DNA of 64,000 bases from Alphaproteobacteria bacterium (GCA_030427405.1 JAUHXK010000003.1:186001-250000), one strand, 5' to 3'; counted from the stretch's first letter, positions 17,913-27,826 are shown. Program-made: numbers and translations. Notes: a model not told the origin generated them from the sequence alone.

Positions 17913-18479
17913 TTAGCCGTCTGTGCCCGCGGTGCAGCTGGCGACAAGGTCCTCGTACTGGTTGGTGACCCATCCCAGCGCGGCCTCGGGGTTTTGTTCT
18001 TCGATCTTGCTGCTGAACTGATCGAATACCTGTGCCGAACGGCTTTCGTCGACGATGGTATAGGACTGTCCGGTCATTACCGTGTCATAGACAAAGAAGG
18101 CGATTGCAACCAACAGGATGCCGCGCGCGATGCCAAAGAAGAACCCCAGCGCCTGATCCAGCCCGCCAAGCGCCGAGCGTTGTACAAGCGATGAAAACAG
18201 CGGTGTGAATATGCTGACCACGATCAGCGCAACGGCAAAAACGGCGGCAAACCCGGTGATCACCGACAATTCGCAACTGTCACGCAGGAACTCTCCGACG
18301 ACCGGGATCTCTTTGACCAACGGAACGACCTGCGGTGCGAAGATGAAGGCCAGAACGGCCGCCGCGACCCAGCCCGCAATGGCCAGAACCTCGCGCATGA
18401 AGCCGCGCGAATAGGCCAGCAGGCCTGACAGCACGACGATCAGGGCAACCACCCCGTCAATTATTGTAAAACCTTCCAT
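17913..18479 (-). CDS. cvpA: CvpA-family membrane protein
   Basis: A 188-residue inner-membrane protein with four predicted helices (about 8-25, 30-50, 75-95, 110-130), the family pattern [24 protein letters not shown] at the start, and a soluble acidic C-terminus with a late Cys. CvpA was named for colicin V production in E. coli and is linked to envelope integrity. It follows radA by about 40 bp on the same strand and ends in a clear terminator. Confidence 0.92.
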   Translation of the reverse strand: MEGFTIIDGVVALIVVLSGLLAYSRGFMREVLAIAGWVAAAVLAFIFAPQVVPLVKEIPVVGEFLRDSCELSVITGFAAVFAVALIVVSIFTPLFSSLVQRSALGGLDQALGFFFGIARGILLVAIAFFVYDTVMTGQSYTIVDESRSAQVFDQFSSKIEEQNPEAALGWVTNQYEDLVASCTAGTDG

Positions 18480-18520
18480 GGCCCTCGCCTGTTCTTTTTG
18501 CTGCCCCTCAGGGCGCGACT

Positions 18521-19885
18521 TTAACCTGCTCCGAAGGTTTCGCCAACAAACCCCACCAAATCAGTGTGTCGGGTGAGTGTCAGACCTGCCACAGTGCCGG
18601 TTTTGCCTCCTGCAGGAGCTATTGCGGATGTGAAACCAAGTTTTTGCGCTTCTTTCAACCTGTTTTCGGTTTGCGATGCAGGTCTAAGTGCCCCTGATAG
18701 CGAGATTTCTCCGAATACGACGGTATCAGCTGGCAGGGCGGTGTCTTCGCGTGCGCTGAGCAATGCGGCTGCGACGGCGAGGTCTGCGGCGGGTTCGCTG
18801 ACTTTCAGCCCGCCGGCCACGTTTAGATAGACATCCAGCCCCGTGAAGGGAATTCCGCAGCGCGCTTCGAGCACCGCAAGGATCATCGCCAGGCGCCCGC
18901 TGTCCCAGCCGACGACCGTTCGGCGCGGTTGCGAATGGGGCGAGGGGGCCACCAGTGCTTGTAGCTCGACCAGTACGGGACGAGTGCCTTCGATCCCCGC
19001 GAAAACGGCCGATCCGGGGCTGGGGGTGCCGCGTTCAGACAGGAACAGGGCCGAGGGGTTGGTGACCTGCGCCAAACCCTTGCCCGTCATCTCGAATACG
19101 CCGATCTCATCCGCCGGGCCAAAACGGTTCTTTACCGCGCGCAGGATACGGAACTGGTGGCCGCGCTCGCCTTCGAAATACAGCACCGTGTCGACCATAT
19201 GTTCGACCACGCGGGGGCCCGCGATCTGGCCATCCTTGGTGACATGGCCGACCATGATGATCGAAACACCGTGCCGTTTCGCAAACGTGGTCAATTCATG
19301 TGCTGCGGCGCGAACTTGTGACACCGAGCCGGGCGCGCTGTCGACATTGTCGGCCCACATGGTCTGAATCGAGTCGATGATGGCGAGGCCGGGCTTTTCC
19401 GCCTCAAGCGTGGTCAGAATATCGCGCAGGTTGGTTTCGGCGGCCAGGTGAACGGGCGCGTCCTGCAGGCCCAATCGGCGGGCTCGCATGCGCACCTGCG
19501 CGCTGGCTTCCTCGCCCGAGACATAGATGGTCTTGACGCCCGCGCGTGCGAAACGCGCGGCGGCTTGCAGCAACAGGGTGGATTTGCCGATGCCAGGGTC
19601 CCCGCCTACCAGCAGTGCCGAGGCGGGCACCAGGCCGCCCCCCAGGACCCGGTCCAATTCTTCGACCCCGCAAAGGGTGCGGGGCGGGGGTGTTTCCTCG
19701 GTCGCCAGGTCCGACAGCGCGATGGCCTGGCCACGTTTGCCGCCCAGCGACTTTTTGGCCGGGCCGGACGAAAGCGGCGTTTCCTGAACGATGGTGTTCC
19801 ATTCGCCGCAGGCGTCGCAGCGCCCGGACCATCTTGTGTGCGAGGCGCCGCAGGCCGAGCAGGTGAAGGAAGGTGTCTTTGCCAT
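18521..19885 (-). CDS. radA: DNA repair protein RadA
   Basis: RadA (454 residues) is a RecA-like helicase that aids branch migration in recombination. It has an N-terminal C4 zinc finger (Cys9, Cys12, Cys23, Cys26), Walker A GGDPGIGKST near residue 94, the RadA signature KNRFG, and the C-terminal Lon-like fold region. I set the start at 19885 because MAKTPSFTC is the usual opening; the frame upstream adds 12 unrelated residues. It lies downstream of the coiled-coil membrane gene and upstream of cvpA. Confidence 0.97.
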   Translation of the reverse strand: MAKTPSFTCSACGASHTRWSGRCDACGEWNTIVQETPLSSGPAKKSLGGKRGQAIALSDLATEETPPPRTLCGVEELDRVLGGGLVPASALLVGGDPGIGKSTLLLQAAARFARAGVKTIYVSGEEASAQVRMRARRLGLQDAPVHLAAETNLRDILTTLEAEKPGLAIIDSIQTMWADNVDSAPGSVSQVRAAAHELTTFAKRHGVSIIMVGHVTKDGQIAGPRVVEHMVDTVLYFEGERGHQFRILRAVKNRFGPADEIGVFEMTGKGLAQVTNPSALFLSERGTPSPGSAVFAGIEGTRPVLVELQALVAPSPHSQPRRTVVGWDSGRLAMILAVLEARCGIPFTGLDVYLNVAGGLKVSEPAADLAVAAALLSAREDTALPADTVVFGEISLSGALRPASQTENRLKEAQKLGFTSAIAPAGGKTGTVAGLTLTRHTDLVGFVGETFGAG

Positions 19886-20008
19886 GCCGCCCTTGGTGCC
19901 CGAGGATGGGCGGTTCTTCAAGCCCTTGCTGGTCGTCCTGGTTGCCGGCGGGCGGCCGCGTCCTCAGGCCCCCATGGGGCCATCGTCTGCGGCAGGCGCC
20001 GGTGGCGC

Positions 20009-20794
20009 CTATTCGGCGGCGCGCGGAGGTCGTGACATGGCAATGATGCTGGCGGCATTCGGGTCGCTGTCATCGGGTGGCACAGTCAGTTGCGCCGACA
20101 ATTCGGGCAGCAGTTCGAACAATTCATCGCGCAGGCGCGTCAGTTGCGAACGGGCGATGGATTCCTCGATTTCGATGTCGCGGGTCCATTGCTGCAATTC
20201 ATGCAGGATGGTCTGGGCGTCCTCGATCCTTTGCTGAAAGGTCTCAACCTCTTGCTGGCGCTGATGCAGAAAGCCACGGGCCCGGCTGACATTGTCATCG
20301 CCATAGGTCCGGGCCAGTTCCTGGCTGACCTTGCTCATCTGTGCGGCCAGTTCCAGCACATCGGGTTCCAGCGCCTGCAGGTCGGGGTGATCGCGCAGAA
20401 AGGCCATGCGTTCCTTGACCGCATCGAATTCCGAGGCCAGCGCGAAGGCGCCGCTGCGGTCGGCGGCATGGGCCGTCTGGTAGGCGTCGACCACGTCCTG
20501 CATCTTGAGTGAAAAGCTGCGATGCGCAGTCTCCAGCGCCATGATCCGGGCATTGGCGGGCAGGTAAAAGACCAGCATCACGATCAGGCAGGTCACACCG
20601 ATCTGGACATAGGTCCCGGCATTGGCAATGGCGACATCGCCCAACCCGGCCTGAAGAGACAGCCACGGCCAGACCCCCGTCGCCGCCAGCAGCGTGGCGG
20701 CAATGGCAAACAGCGCCGCGGCACAAATGGCATATAATGTAACGCGCAGAAAAATGGCTTGGGCTTGTAATGTAATTGCGTGGAGGGCGGCCAT
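20009..20794 (-). CDS. Membrane protein with long coiled coil (sometimes annotated as DNA repair protein)
   Basis: A 261-residue protein with two N-terminal membrane helices (about 12-36 and 48-70), then a long Gln/Glu/Arg-rich helical stretch (about 80-235) likely to form a coiled coil, and a short tail ending in PPRAAE. AAAGGAG just upstream supports the ATG at 20794. Homologues in Rhodobacterales are often labelled DNA repair protein because they neighbour radA, but I see no catalytic or nucleic-acid motif. The 123-bp gap to radA suggests separate or loose co-transcription. Confidence 0.7.
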   Translation of the reverse strand: MAALHAITLQAQAIFLRVTLYAICAAALFAIAATLLAATGVWPWLSLQAGLGDVAIANAGTYVQIGVTCLIVMLVFYLPANARIMALETAHRSFSLKMQDVVDAYQTAHAADRSGAFALASEFDAVKERMAFLRDHPDLQALEPDVLELAAQMSKVSQELARTYGDDNVSRARGFLHQRQQEVETFQQRIEDAQTILHELQQWTRDIEIEESIARSQLTRLRDELFELLPELSAQLTVPPDDSDPNAASIIAMSRPPRAAE

Positions 20795-20946
20795 GGCAGT
20801 CCTTCTCCTTTCGAAACCGGTACAATCCGGGTCGGAAGCGAAGAAACCAACAACCAAGCAGGTCGGTCCGCCGCGGACCCGCAAAACTCTCAAAACACAA
20901 CTGCTCGAATGGCGGTCATGATAGCAAGTTTTGCTTTTCCAATCAA

Positions 20947-21399
20947 TTATCTCGGGGTGGTTCGTGATTTAGATTGCAGTTCGGTAACGTAGCCCAGCCC
21001 GATCGAGGCCAGAATGCATGCCGTGAACAGGTACAGCCCCCATGCGGTTTCTATGGTGGCGTATGAAATGCCCTTGGCCAACGTGATGTAAAGCGCGATG
21101 AGGAAAATATCGGCCATGGCCAGCTTGCCCATGATGTTCAGCGCGGGCTGAACGCGTGGGTCCAGCAGGTCCCATTGAACCAAAGCGGTGCCGATGGTTT
21201 TGATATAGGGCGCAAAGAGCGCGAAAACGGTGACGACCAGCGCAAGGAAGATGTCGGATTTCCACAAGGATTGGAGGCCGGTAATGACGCTGATTTCCGA
21301 AAGGCCGAAGATCGGCAGCAGGCCCGCGCGCATCAGCGGGGCGAACCACGCGATGGGGTAGAAGATCAGGAGCGAGAGGGTGGCGAGGCGGAGGGTCAT
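20947..21399 (-). CDS. Paraquat-inducible protein A domain protein (PqiA-like)
   Basis: A 150-residue membrane protein with four predicted helices, matching one PqiA domain (classical PqiA has two). It starts within the stop codon of the AT-rich gene upstream (ATGA, 21396-21399), so it is translated with the mlaF/mlaE unit. PqiA-type proteins support lipid transport by MCE proteins; no MCE (MlaD or PqiB) gene is in the window. The role is inferred from family and context. Confidence 0.8.
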   Translation of the reverse strand: MTLRLATLSLLIFYPIAWFAPLMRAGLLPIFGLSEISVITGLQSLWKSDIFLALVVTVFALFAPYIKTIGTALVQWDLLDPRVQPALNIMGKLAMADIFLIALYITLAKGISYATIETAWGLYLFTACILASIGLGYVTELQSKSRTTPR

Positions 21400-22055
21400 T
21401 CCTCTGGATCTTCGATTGGAGCTGGAAGTTGCTTTACTTCCTCGGGAGCCGGTATCTGTTCGTATTCTTTTGAATTGGCTCTTGTGATTTGCGCAACTTC
21501 TTTCATACGGTCCGTTAGGGGTTTGATATCATTTCCAAATTTCCCAAGCGTTTCTCCGACGTCCGATACCCCGGCTCTGACCACATCCAGCATGCCTTTG
21601 GGCTGTTCAACTTGCGCCTCGATGCCAGCTATACGGTTTAGAAGACGACGCTTGTGTGGTTGATCAAAGACAGTTGTTGCTAAGACTATTTTTCGCATCT
21701 GCCCGCACAGGTTCAAAACTCTTTTCTTGTCCTTGGCTCCTAGCGAGAATGTAGGAACCAGTTCATCAGAAAGTTCTTCCGGCAATTTGGCGTCAGCCAG
21801 TCGGTATTTTTCAGACACAGTTAAGATTTTTGATAGGCGTTTGGCTAAATTTGCGCGCTTGTTAGAAGCAAGAGGTGAATCTCCGCCGGGAAAATCTTGG
21901 TCAGTTTCCTTCACTAGTTCGACAAATCGACTAGGAAGTTCGGCTTCACTTGCGTTGGTCAGCATAAATAGCTCATCGAAGTCGGATTGGTCGTAACCTT
22001 CGCCGCGATTGAACTCTTTAACAAGGTATCTAATTCTACCAATCAAATCAGCCAT
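21396..22055 (-). CDS. AT-rich gene of unknown function inside the mlaE-mlaF-pqiA unit
   Basis: A 219-residue soluble, mostly helical, charged protein that I do not recognise. It has a Gly/Asp block DVVRAGVSDVGETLGKFGND (about 155-174) and a Pro-rich acidic C-terminus (APEEVKQLPAP). Base composition differs sharply from its neighbours: the 60-base line at 21481 has 24 G+C, against 40 in the line at 22381. GAGGT precedes the ATG, mlaF ends 14 bp upstream, and its stop overlaps the pqiA-like start. This looks like recent gain of a gene that kept operon spacing. No transposon remnant is visible. Confidence 0.72.
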   Translation of the reverse strand: MADLIGRIRYLVKEFNRGEGYDQSDFDELFMLTNASEAELPSRFVELVKETDQDFPGGDSPLASNKRANLAKRLSKILTVSEKYRLADAKLPEELSDELVPTFSLGAKDKKRVLNLCGQMRKIVLATTVFDQPHKRRLLNRIAGIEAQVEQPKGMLDVVRAGVSDVGETLGKFGNDIKPLTDRMKEVAQITRANSKEYEQIPAPEEVKQLPAPIEDPEE

Positions 22056-22069
22056 TATTACCTCAATTT

Positions 22070-22816
22070 TTAACGCACCGCCTCAATCGGCCCCTCGGCA
22101 CTCCCGCTGATGAACTGCTCGACATAGGGATCACCCGAGGCGTCCATCTGATCCACCGGCCCGGTCCACTGGATCACGCCTGCGTGCAGCATGGCGACGT
22201 TGTCGGCGATTGCACGGACCGAACTCATGTCGTGGGTGATGGTCATGGCGGTTGCGCCCATCTCGGTCACAATCTCTCGGATCAGGTCATTGATGACGCC
22301 GGACATGATCGGGTCCAACCCGGTGGTGGGTTCGTCGAAAAAGATGATCTCGGGCTCGGCGGCGATGGCACGGGCAAGGCCCACGCGTTTTTGCATGCCC
22401 CCCGACAGTTCCGCCGGGAACCGGTCGGCGACGTCTGCTTTCAGGCCCACGCGGCGCAGTTTCTCGATGGCGATTTCGCGCGCCTCATCCGCGGGGCGTT
22501 TCAGCGAACCGCGCAGCAGGCGGAAGGCGACGTTCTGCCAGACGGTCAGCGAGTCAAACAGCGCCGCGCCCTGAAACAGCATGCCAAAGCGCGCCAGAAA
22601 TGCATCCCGGTCGCCTTTTCTGGCGTCCTTGCCGTCGACATAGATCATGCCGCTGTCAGGTTGGATCAGGCCGAGGATACATTTGAGCGCAACCGATTTC
22701 CCCGTACCAGAGCCGCCGATGATGACCATCGACGTGCCCTTTGCGATATCAAGGTTCATACCTTGCAGGACGCGGTTTTCATCAAAGGCCTTATGCACGT
22801 TCTCCATTCGGATCAT
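22070..22816 (-). CDS. mlaF: ABC transporter ATP-binding protein, MlaF-like
   Basis: A 248-residue ATPase of the MlaF/Ttg2A type, which with MlaE moves phospholipids between the membranes. Walker A is GGSGTGKS, the signature is LSGGMQKRV (with the M typical of MlaF), and Walker B is IIFFDEPTTGLDP. The start codon overlaps the mlaE stop (22813-22816). It lacks the neighbouring mlaD, mlaC and mlaB found in enterobacteria, so the periplasmic partner is elsewhere or different. Confidence 0.93.
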   Translation of the reverse strand: MIRMENVHKAFDENRVLQGMNLDIAKGTSMVIIGGSGTGKSVALKCILGLIQPDSGMIYVDGKDARKGDRDAFLARFGMLFQGAALFDSLTVWQNVAFRLLRGSLKRPADEAREIAIEKLRRVGLKADVADRFPAELSGGMQKRVGLARAIAAEPEIIFFDEPTTGLDPIMSGVINDLIREIVTEMGATAMTITHDMSSVRAIADNVAMLHAGVIQWTGPVDQMDASGDPYVEQFISGSAEGPIEAVR

Positions 22817-23595
22817 AGCGAGAAGAACACCCCTGTCAGAACGAAGTTTGCGGCAAGGATCAGCACGGCGGCGGTCTCGACTGAACCTTTGGTGGCCCGG
22901 CCCACACCCTGTGCGCCGCGGCCCGAATGCATGCCGAAATAGCACCCCATGATGGCCGCGATCATGCCAAAGGCCGCGCCTTTTACCAGCGACGACAGAA
23001 GGTCGAGCGGTTCCAGGAAGTCGACCGTGTTTTTAAGATAGGCCGCCGGGTTGAAGCCCAGGTTTTGGGTGGCCACGACATAGCCGCCCGCGATGCCGAT
23101 GATGTCGCCGACCGCAACCAGAACCGGCACTGTGATCAGCGCGGCCAGAACGCGCGGGGCGGTCAGGTATTTCATCGGGTGGGTCGACAGGGTGACCAGC
23201 GCGTCGATTTGCTCGGTCACTTTCATGGTGGCGATCTCGGCCGCGATCGACGAGGTGACGCGAGCTGCGATCATCAGGCCGACCATGACGGGGCCAAGCT
23301 CGCGCACCATGCCGATGGCGACGATCTGGGGCACCACGGCCTCGGCGTTGAAGCGGGCGCCACCAGCATAGATCTGCAGGGCCAGCGCGCCGCCGGTAAA
23401 GACGGTGGTCAGGCCCACGACCGGTAAGGACAGCCAGCCGATATTCAGCAGCGCCATCCCAAACTCTCGCGGGTAGAAGGGCGGTCGGAAGATATGCGAA
23501 ATGGCATCCAGCGCAAACAGGGTCACGCGGCCAAAGGCCGACAACAGGTTCAGGACCGCGCGGCCCAGTTCGGCAAGCCAGGCGATGGGGTTCAT
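22813..23595 (-). CDS. mlaE: ABC transporter permease, MlaE-like
   Basis: A 260-residue permease with five or six predicted helices and the family motifs [11 protein letters not shown] (about 43-53), [18 protein letters not shown] near residue 97 and [14 protein letters not shown] near 120. It pairs with MlaF, whose start overlaps its stop. It is also overlapped by the alr stop (23592-23595), so alr, mlaE, mlaF, the AT-rich gene and pqiA read as one leftward unit. Confidence 0.94.
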   Translation of the reverse strand: MNPIAWLAELGRAVLNLLSAFGRVTLFALDAISHIFRPPFYPREFGMALLNIGWLSLPVVGLTTVFTGGALALQIYAGGARFNAEAVVPQIVAIGMVRELGPVMVGLMIAARVTSSIAAEIATMKVTEQIDALVTLSTHPMKYLTAPRVLAALITVPVLVAVGDIIGIAGGYVVATQNLGFNPAAYLKNTVDFLEPLDLLSSLVKGAAFGMIAAIMGCYFGMHSGRGAQGVGRATKGSVETAAVLILAANFVLTGVFFSL

Positions 23596-24626
23596 TCCAC
23601 GTAGCCCCGCGAATAGCGGCTGCCCAGCGAGGTCAGGATTTCATATCCGATGGTCCCGGCCGCCTCGGCCAGGTCATCCACCGTCTGATGGCCGTTGAGG
23701 ATGCGCAACCGGTCAGGCGCGTGGGTCAGGTCGGTTACATCGACCGTGATCAGGTCCATCGAGATACGCCCGACAACCGGGCAGGGCTGGCCGCCTGCAA
23801 AGGTGTCGATGCCGCCACCGATGGCCCGATGCAGCCCGTCCGCATAGCCAGCCGCGACCGTGGCAATGCGCGACGGCCTGCGTGCGGTCCAGCTGTTGCC
23901 GTAACCGACGGTTTCCCCGACCTCGAGCGCGCGGATCTGTACCACCGGAAGATCGACCGTCACCACGGGTTTGGCCGCCGTAAAAGGCATGCCGCCATAG
24001 ATGCCGATGCCGGGGCGGCAGAAGTCAAAGTGGAACTCTGACCCCAGCAAAAGCCCCCCGGTCGCCGCCAGCGAACGCGGCGCGGAGATACCGTCGGTCA
24101 TGTCGCGGAAGACCTTCAACTGCTGATGGTTCATCGCGTGGTCGGGCTCGTCCGAGCAGGCGAGGTGAGACATGACGACCAAGGGGTTCAGCGCCTCGGC
24201 CTGCGGGCGCAACGCGGCCCAATCGGCGGGTTCCAGCCCCAGACGGTTCATACCGCTGTCCAGTTGAATGCCGAACGGATGGTCGGGCAGCGCCTGCGTG
24301 TGGCGTTGGAACTGCTCAGGCGAATTGAGCAGCGGGATCAGGTCATGGGCGCGCAACAGGTCGGCATCGCCCTCCATATGCCCCGAGAACACGCAGATCA
24401 TCGGACCGGGGCCAATGGCCTTGCGCACGGCGGCGCCTTCCTCGGCCACGGCGACAAAAAACTTGCGCACGCCTTCTTCGGCCAGAGTGTCGGCCACTGG
24501 GCCTGCGCCCAGCCCATAGGCATCGGCCTTGACCACGGCGCCGGTCTCGACTTCGGTCATCGCATCCAGCGCCCGCCAGTTGCTGGCAAGGGCCTGAAGG
24601 TTGATTGTCAAACGTGCGGTACTCAT
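23592..24626 (-). CDS. alr: Alanine racemase
   Basis: A 344-residue PLP-dependent racemase that makes D-alanine for peptidoglycan. The PLP lysine is Lys33 in [10 protein letters not shown]; the active-site Tyr of the other face lies in the TVGYGNSW block (about 238), followed by AAGYADG. I choose ATG 24626 because [13 protein letters not shown] is the usual opening; the frame upstream adds 56 residues without pattern. It leads the alr-mlaE-mlaF unit. The 287-bp divergent gap to the GNAT gene holds no gene that I see. Confidence 0.96.
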   Translation of the reverse strand: MSTARLTINLQALASNWRALDAMTEVETGAVVKADAYGLGAGPVADTLAEEGVRKFFVAVAEEGAAVRKAIGPGPMICVFSGHMEGDADLLRAHDLIPLLNSPEQFQRHTQALPDHPFGIQLDSGMNRLGLEPADWAALRPQAEALNPLVVMSHLACSDEPDHAMNHQQLKVFRDMTDGISAPRSLAATGGLLLGSEFHFDFCRPGIGIYGGMPFTAAKPVVTVDLPVVQIRALEVGETVGYGNSWTARRPSRIATVAAGYADGLHRAIGGGIDTFAGGQPCPVVGRISMDLITVDVTDLTHAPDRLRILNGHQTVDDLAEAAGTIGYEILTSLGSRYSRGYVE

Positions 24627-24913
24627 GGTCCTGTTCATGACATTGCCAATCCGAAGGTCAAGAGGGAAAGCCGCATTTGCGCCCGCTATTGCAAGGCTTG
24701 TCGCCGCTATCGGCCCAAACCGGTCGTAAACCCTTAGGAAACGGGCGGGCGTTCGCAGACGGCCGGGCGCTGGCGATTGTGCGTGCCCCGGCACAAAAAG
24801 GGCGGGGCAGGGCGGATCGTCGACCTTTTTCTTGTGCCGCCATTGAGGTTGCCCCGCGGCGATGCAACAGTAACGAACCGTCAGAACTGGGAAAATCGAC
24901 CCGAGGGGGACCC

Positions 24914-25453
24914 ATGGAACTTGTCGCCGGAATGACCGACCAGCCGCAACAGTTTGCTCAGCTTTTCGCCGATGTATTCACGGCCTCTGAAGGCGTGGAT
25001 GCCGGCAAGACCATCGGTGCATTCGTCCAAGAGATGCTGGCCGACACGCCCCCCGAAGCGCTTTATGTTTTCTCGGCACGCGCGGGTGACACCTTGTTGG
25101 GCGGCATCCTGTTTTCCCGCCTGGATTTCGTTCAAGACCCGCGGCGGGTCTTTATCCTGTCGCCGGTTGCCGTGCGGACGGACCATCAGGCGCAGGGCGT
25201 CGGGCAAAAGCTGATCGGGTTTGGCCTGGACAGGCTGCGCGCGGACGGGGTTGATGTGGCGATGACCTATGGCGATCCGGCCTATTACGTCAAAACCGGC
25301 TTCCAGCCTGTGACCGAGGCCGAGGCCAGCCCGCCATTGCCGCTGAGCCACCCGCATGGCTGGCTTGGGCAGGCGCTGAACGGGCAGCCTCTGGCGCCGC
25401 TTGTCGGGCCGTCGCGCTGTGTTTCCGCGCTGAACAAGCCTGAATTGTGGTAG
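24914..25453 (+). CDS. GNAT-family N-acetyltransferase
   Basis: A 179-residue acetyltransferase. The acetyl-CoA site reads [15 protein letters not shown] (about 97-111), matching the Q/RxxGxG/A loop, followed by the [16 protein letters not shown] strand-helix common to the YhbS-like subgroup. GAGGGGGA upstream supports the ATG 24914 rather than the long open extension to 24677. It ends six bases from the convergent dnaB stop. The substrate is unknown. Confidence 0.9.
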   Translation: MELVAGMTDQPQQFAQLFADVFTASEGVDAGKTIGAFVQEMLADTPPEALYVFSARAGDTLLGGILFSRLDFVQDPRRVFILSPVAVRTDHQAQGVGQKLIGFGLDRLRADGVDVAMTYGDPAYYVKTGFQPVTEAEASPPLPLSHPHGWLGQALNGQPLAPLVGPSRCVSALNKPELW

Positions 25454-25459
25454 CCGGGG

Positions 25460-26950
25460 TCAGTATCCCTCGATCTCGCCGCCCTGCTGCCAGGGTTTGA
25501 TCAGGTTGCCAAAGCGCGTGAACTGAGCCTCGAAGGACAGCTCGACCGTGCCGATGGGGCCGTGGCGCTGCTTGCCGACGATGACCTCGGCCTTGCCATG
25601 CAGGCGCTCCATCGCCTGCTTCCACTCTTCCATCTTGTCCAGCTCGTGATCGCCGGGCTTTTCACGTTCTTTGTAATATTCCTCGCGGAAGACAAACATG
25701 ACCACGTCGGCATCCTGCTCGATCGAGCCTGATTCCCGCAGGTCGGACAATTGCGGGCGCTTGTCATCGCGGCTTTCGACCTGACGCGACAGCTGTGACA
25801 GGGCGATGACGGGGATGTTCAGTTCCTTGGCAATGGCCTTCATGCCCATCGAAATCTCGGCGATCTCGTTGACGCGGTTGTCGGCCATGCCACGGCACAG
25901 CTGCAGGTAGTCGATCACCAAAAGGTCCAGACCGTGTGTCCGCTTCAGTCGTCGCGCCCGCGCTGCCAGCTGCGAAATCGGCAGGGCCGGGGTGTCGTCG
26001 ATGAACAGTGGGCAGGCCTCAAGCGTCTTGGCGGCATCCACAAACCGGCGGAACTCGGCCTCGGTCATGTCGCCCTGACGGATCTTGTGGGACGAGATTT
26101 CGGATGCCTCGGCCAGAACCCGGCCCGCCAGCTGTTCGGCGCTCATCTCAAGCGAGAAGAAACCCACCACGCCGCCATCGACCGCGCCCTCGCTGCCATC
26201 GGGTTTCACCCCGCGCTTATAGGCCTTGGCGACGTTGAAGGCCACGTTGGTCGCCAACGAGGTTTTCCCCATCGAGGGGCGACCGGCAAGAATGATCAGG
26301 TCCGACGGGTGCAGGCCACCCAGCTGCTTGTCCAGATCGGCCAGACCGGTCGAGATGCCGGCCATCCCGCCGCCACGCTGATAGGCTTCGTTGGTAACGT
26401 TGACCGCCTCGGTCACCGCCTTGAGAAAGGACTGAAACCCCTGTTCGGTCTGACCCTGCTCGGACAGCTGGTACAGCTGCTGTTCGGCTTCGACAATCTG
26501 TTCCTTGGGCTCGCTGGCCACGTCCACGCGGGCGGCCTTGTCCGAGATATCGCGTCCCAGCCGGATCAGCTCGCGCCGAATGGCAAGGTCATAGATCATC
26601 TGGGCGTAGTCATGCACGGCAAAGGCGCTGATCGAGGCACCGGCCAGTTTGGCCAGATAGGCCGGACCGCCAAGCTCTTTCAGCCCCTCATCCTCGGCCA
26701 TGAAGGATTTCAGCGTCACCGGAGAGGCCAGCGCATTCTTGGCGATACGCGCGGCCGCCACCTCGTAGATGCGGGCATGGACCGGGTCAAAGAAATGTTC
26801 GGCCCCGATGACCGAGGCGACCCTGTCATACAGATCGTTGTTGGTCAGGATCGCACCCAGAAGCTGTTGTTCGGCCTCGATGGAATGGGGCATGGTTTCG
26901 GCGTTTTGAATCTGTGCCGCCGCCTGTTCGATACTGCTGATCTCGTTCAT
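25460..26950 (-). CDS. dnaB: Replicative DNA helicase DnaB
   Basis: A 496-residue hexameric helicase that unwinds DNA at the fork. The N-terminal helical domain (about 20-125) is followed by the RecA-like motor with Walker A GRPSMGKT (223-230), Walker B VIDYLQL and the DLRESGSIEQDAD block. An extra loop after Walker A (GVKPDGSEGAVDGG) is typical of alphaproteobacterial DnaB. No intein is present. The ATG at 26950 follows a promoter-like pair at 27057-27086. Confidence 0.97.
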   Translation of the reverse strand: MNEISSIEQAAAQIQNAETMPHSIEAEQQLLGAILTNNDLYDRVASVIGAEHFFDPVHARIYEVAAARIAKNALASPVTLKSFMAEDEGLKELGGPAYLAKLAGASISAFAVHDYAQMIYDLAIRRELIRLGRDISDKAARVDVASEPKEQIVEAEQQLYQLSEQGQTEQGFQSFLKAVTEAVNVTNEAYQRGGGMAGISTGLADLDKQLGGLHPSDLIILAGRPSMGKTSLATNVAFNVAKAYKRGVKPDGSEGAVDGGVVGFFSLEMSAEQLAGRVLAEASEISSHKIRQGDMTEAEFRRFVDAAKTLEACPLFIDDTPALPISQLAARARRLKRTHGLDLLVIDYLQLCRGMADNRVNEIAEISMGMKAIAKELNIPVIALSQLSRQVESRDDKRPQLSDLRESGSIEQDADVVMFVFREEYYKEREKPGDHELDKMEEWKQAMERLHGKAEVIVGKQRHGPIGTVELSFEAQFTRFGNLIKPWQQGGEIEGY

Positions 26951-27056
26951 TGCTGCTCTCACCGTCCCTTGGGACAAGGTCCATAGCCCGGCCTTGCGAG
27001 TCGTGGCAAATTGTATGTTTTCTGGGGATAGGCTGTGCATATCTCCAGTCCCCTCC

Positions 27057-27086
27057 ATATTGACGGACGCGAAGGGGCTGCGTCAA
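27057..27086 (-). promoter_or_regulatory. Probable dnaB promoter
   Basis: Reading leftward, TTGACG (27086-27081) and CAATAT (27062-27057) are 18 bases apart, about 107 bases upstream of the dnaB ATG. The -35 box is close to the alphaproteobacterial consensus, and no other gene starts here on this strand. Confidence 0.5.
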
Positions 27087-27148
27087 CATATTGTGGGCTG
27101 TCCCGATCCTGCAGCCTGTATTGACGACGGGAATTGCCAGTGCTGGCC

Positions 27149-27826
27149 TCAGGTCTTGCGGGCCTCTTGCCAACCACGCGGATCGTTCAGAAACGCCTCG
27201 ACCCCGCTCAGGGTTTCTTCGTCAAACGCCTTTTGCGCCTTGGCCTCGGCCAGAACGTCCCACCATGTGCACAGGCTGTGCAGTTTGACGCCGTGATCAC
27301 CCAGCGTTTTTTCGGTTTCGGGGAAAATGCCGTAATAGAAGATCACCGCCGTGTGGCCGCAGGTGGCGCCGGTTTCGCGGATCGCATCCACGAAGGACAG
27401 TTTCGAGCCGCCATCGGTGGTCAGGTCCTCGACCAGCAGCACACGCTCGCCTTCGCTCATCGCGCCTTCGATGCGGGCATTGCGGCCATAGCCTTTGGGT
27501 TTCTTGCGTACATAGGTCATGGGCAGGGCCATCCGTTCCGCGACCATGGCGGCAAACGGGATGCCTGCAGTCTCGCCCCCGGCGATGTTGTCGAAGGCTT
27601 CGAAACCGGCATCGCGCATGACGGTGACGGTCAGAAAATCCATCAGCGTGGACCGGATGCGCGGGTATGAAATCAGCTTGCGGCAGTCGATATAGGTCGG
27701 GCTGGGCAGGCCGGATGCCAGCGTGAACGGCTCTCGCGCGTTGAAATGCACGGCCTTGATCTCCAGCAGCATCCGTGCGGTCAGGCGGGCGATTTCGGTG
27801 CTGTCGGGAAAGGAACTGGGGATCAT
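27149..27826 (-). CDS. pyrE: Orotate phosphoribosyltransferase
   Basis: A 225-residue enzyme that couples orotate to PRPP in UMP synthesis. The PRPP motif is [14 protein letters not shown], preceded by the flexible loop [18 protein letters not shown] place the start at 27826 ([20 protein letters not shown]) because the upstream frame runs into the amt terminator. It reads leftward behind amt, but the strong terminator at 27911-27939 suggests its own promoter in the 27827-27910 gap. Confidence 0.96.
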   Translation of the reverse strand: MIPSSFPDSTEIARLTARMLLEIKAVHFNAREPFTLASGLPSPTYIDCRKLISYPRIRSTLMDFLTVTVMRDAGFEAFDNIAGGETAGIPFAAMVAERMALPMTYVRKKPKGYGRNARIEGAMSEGERVLLVEDLTTDGGSKLSFVDAIRETGATCGHTAVIFYYGIFPETEKTLGDHGVKLHSLCTWWDVLAEAKAQKAFDEETLSGVEAFLNDPRGWQEARKT

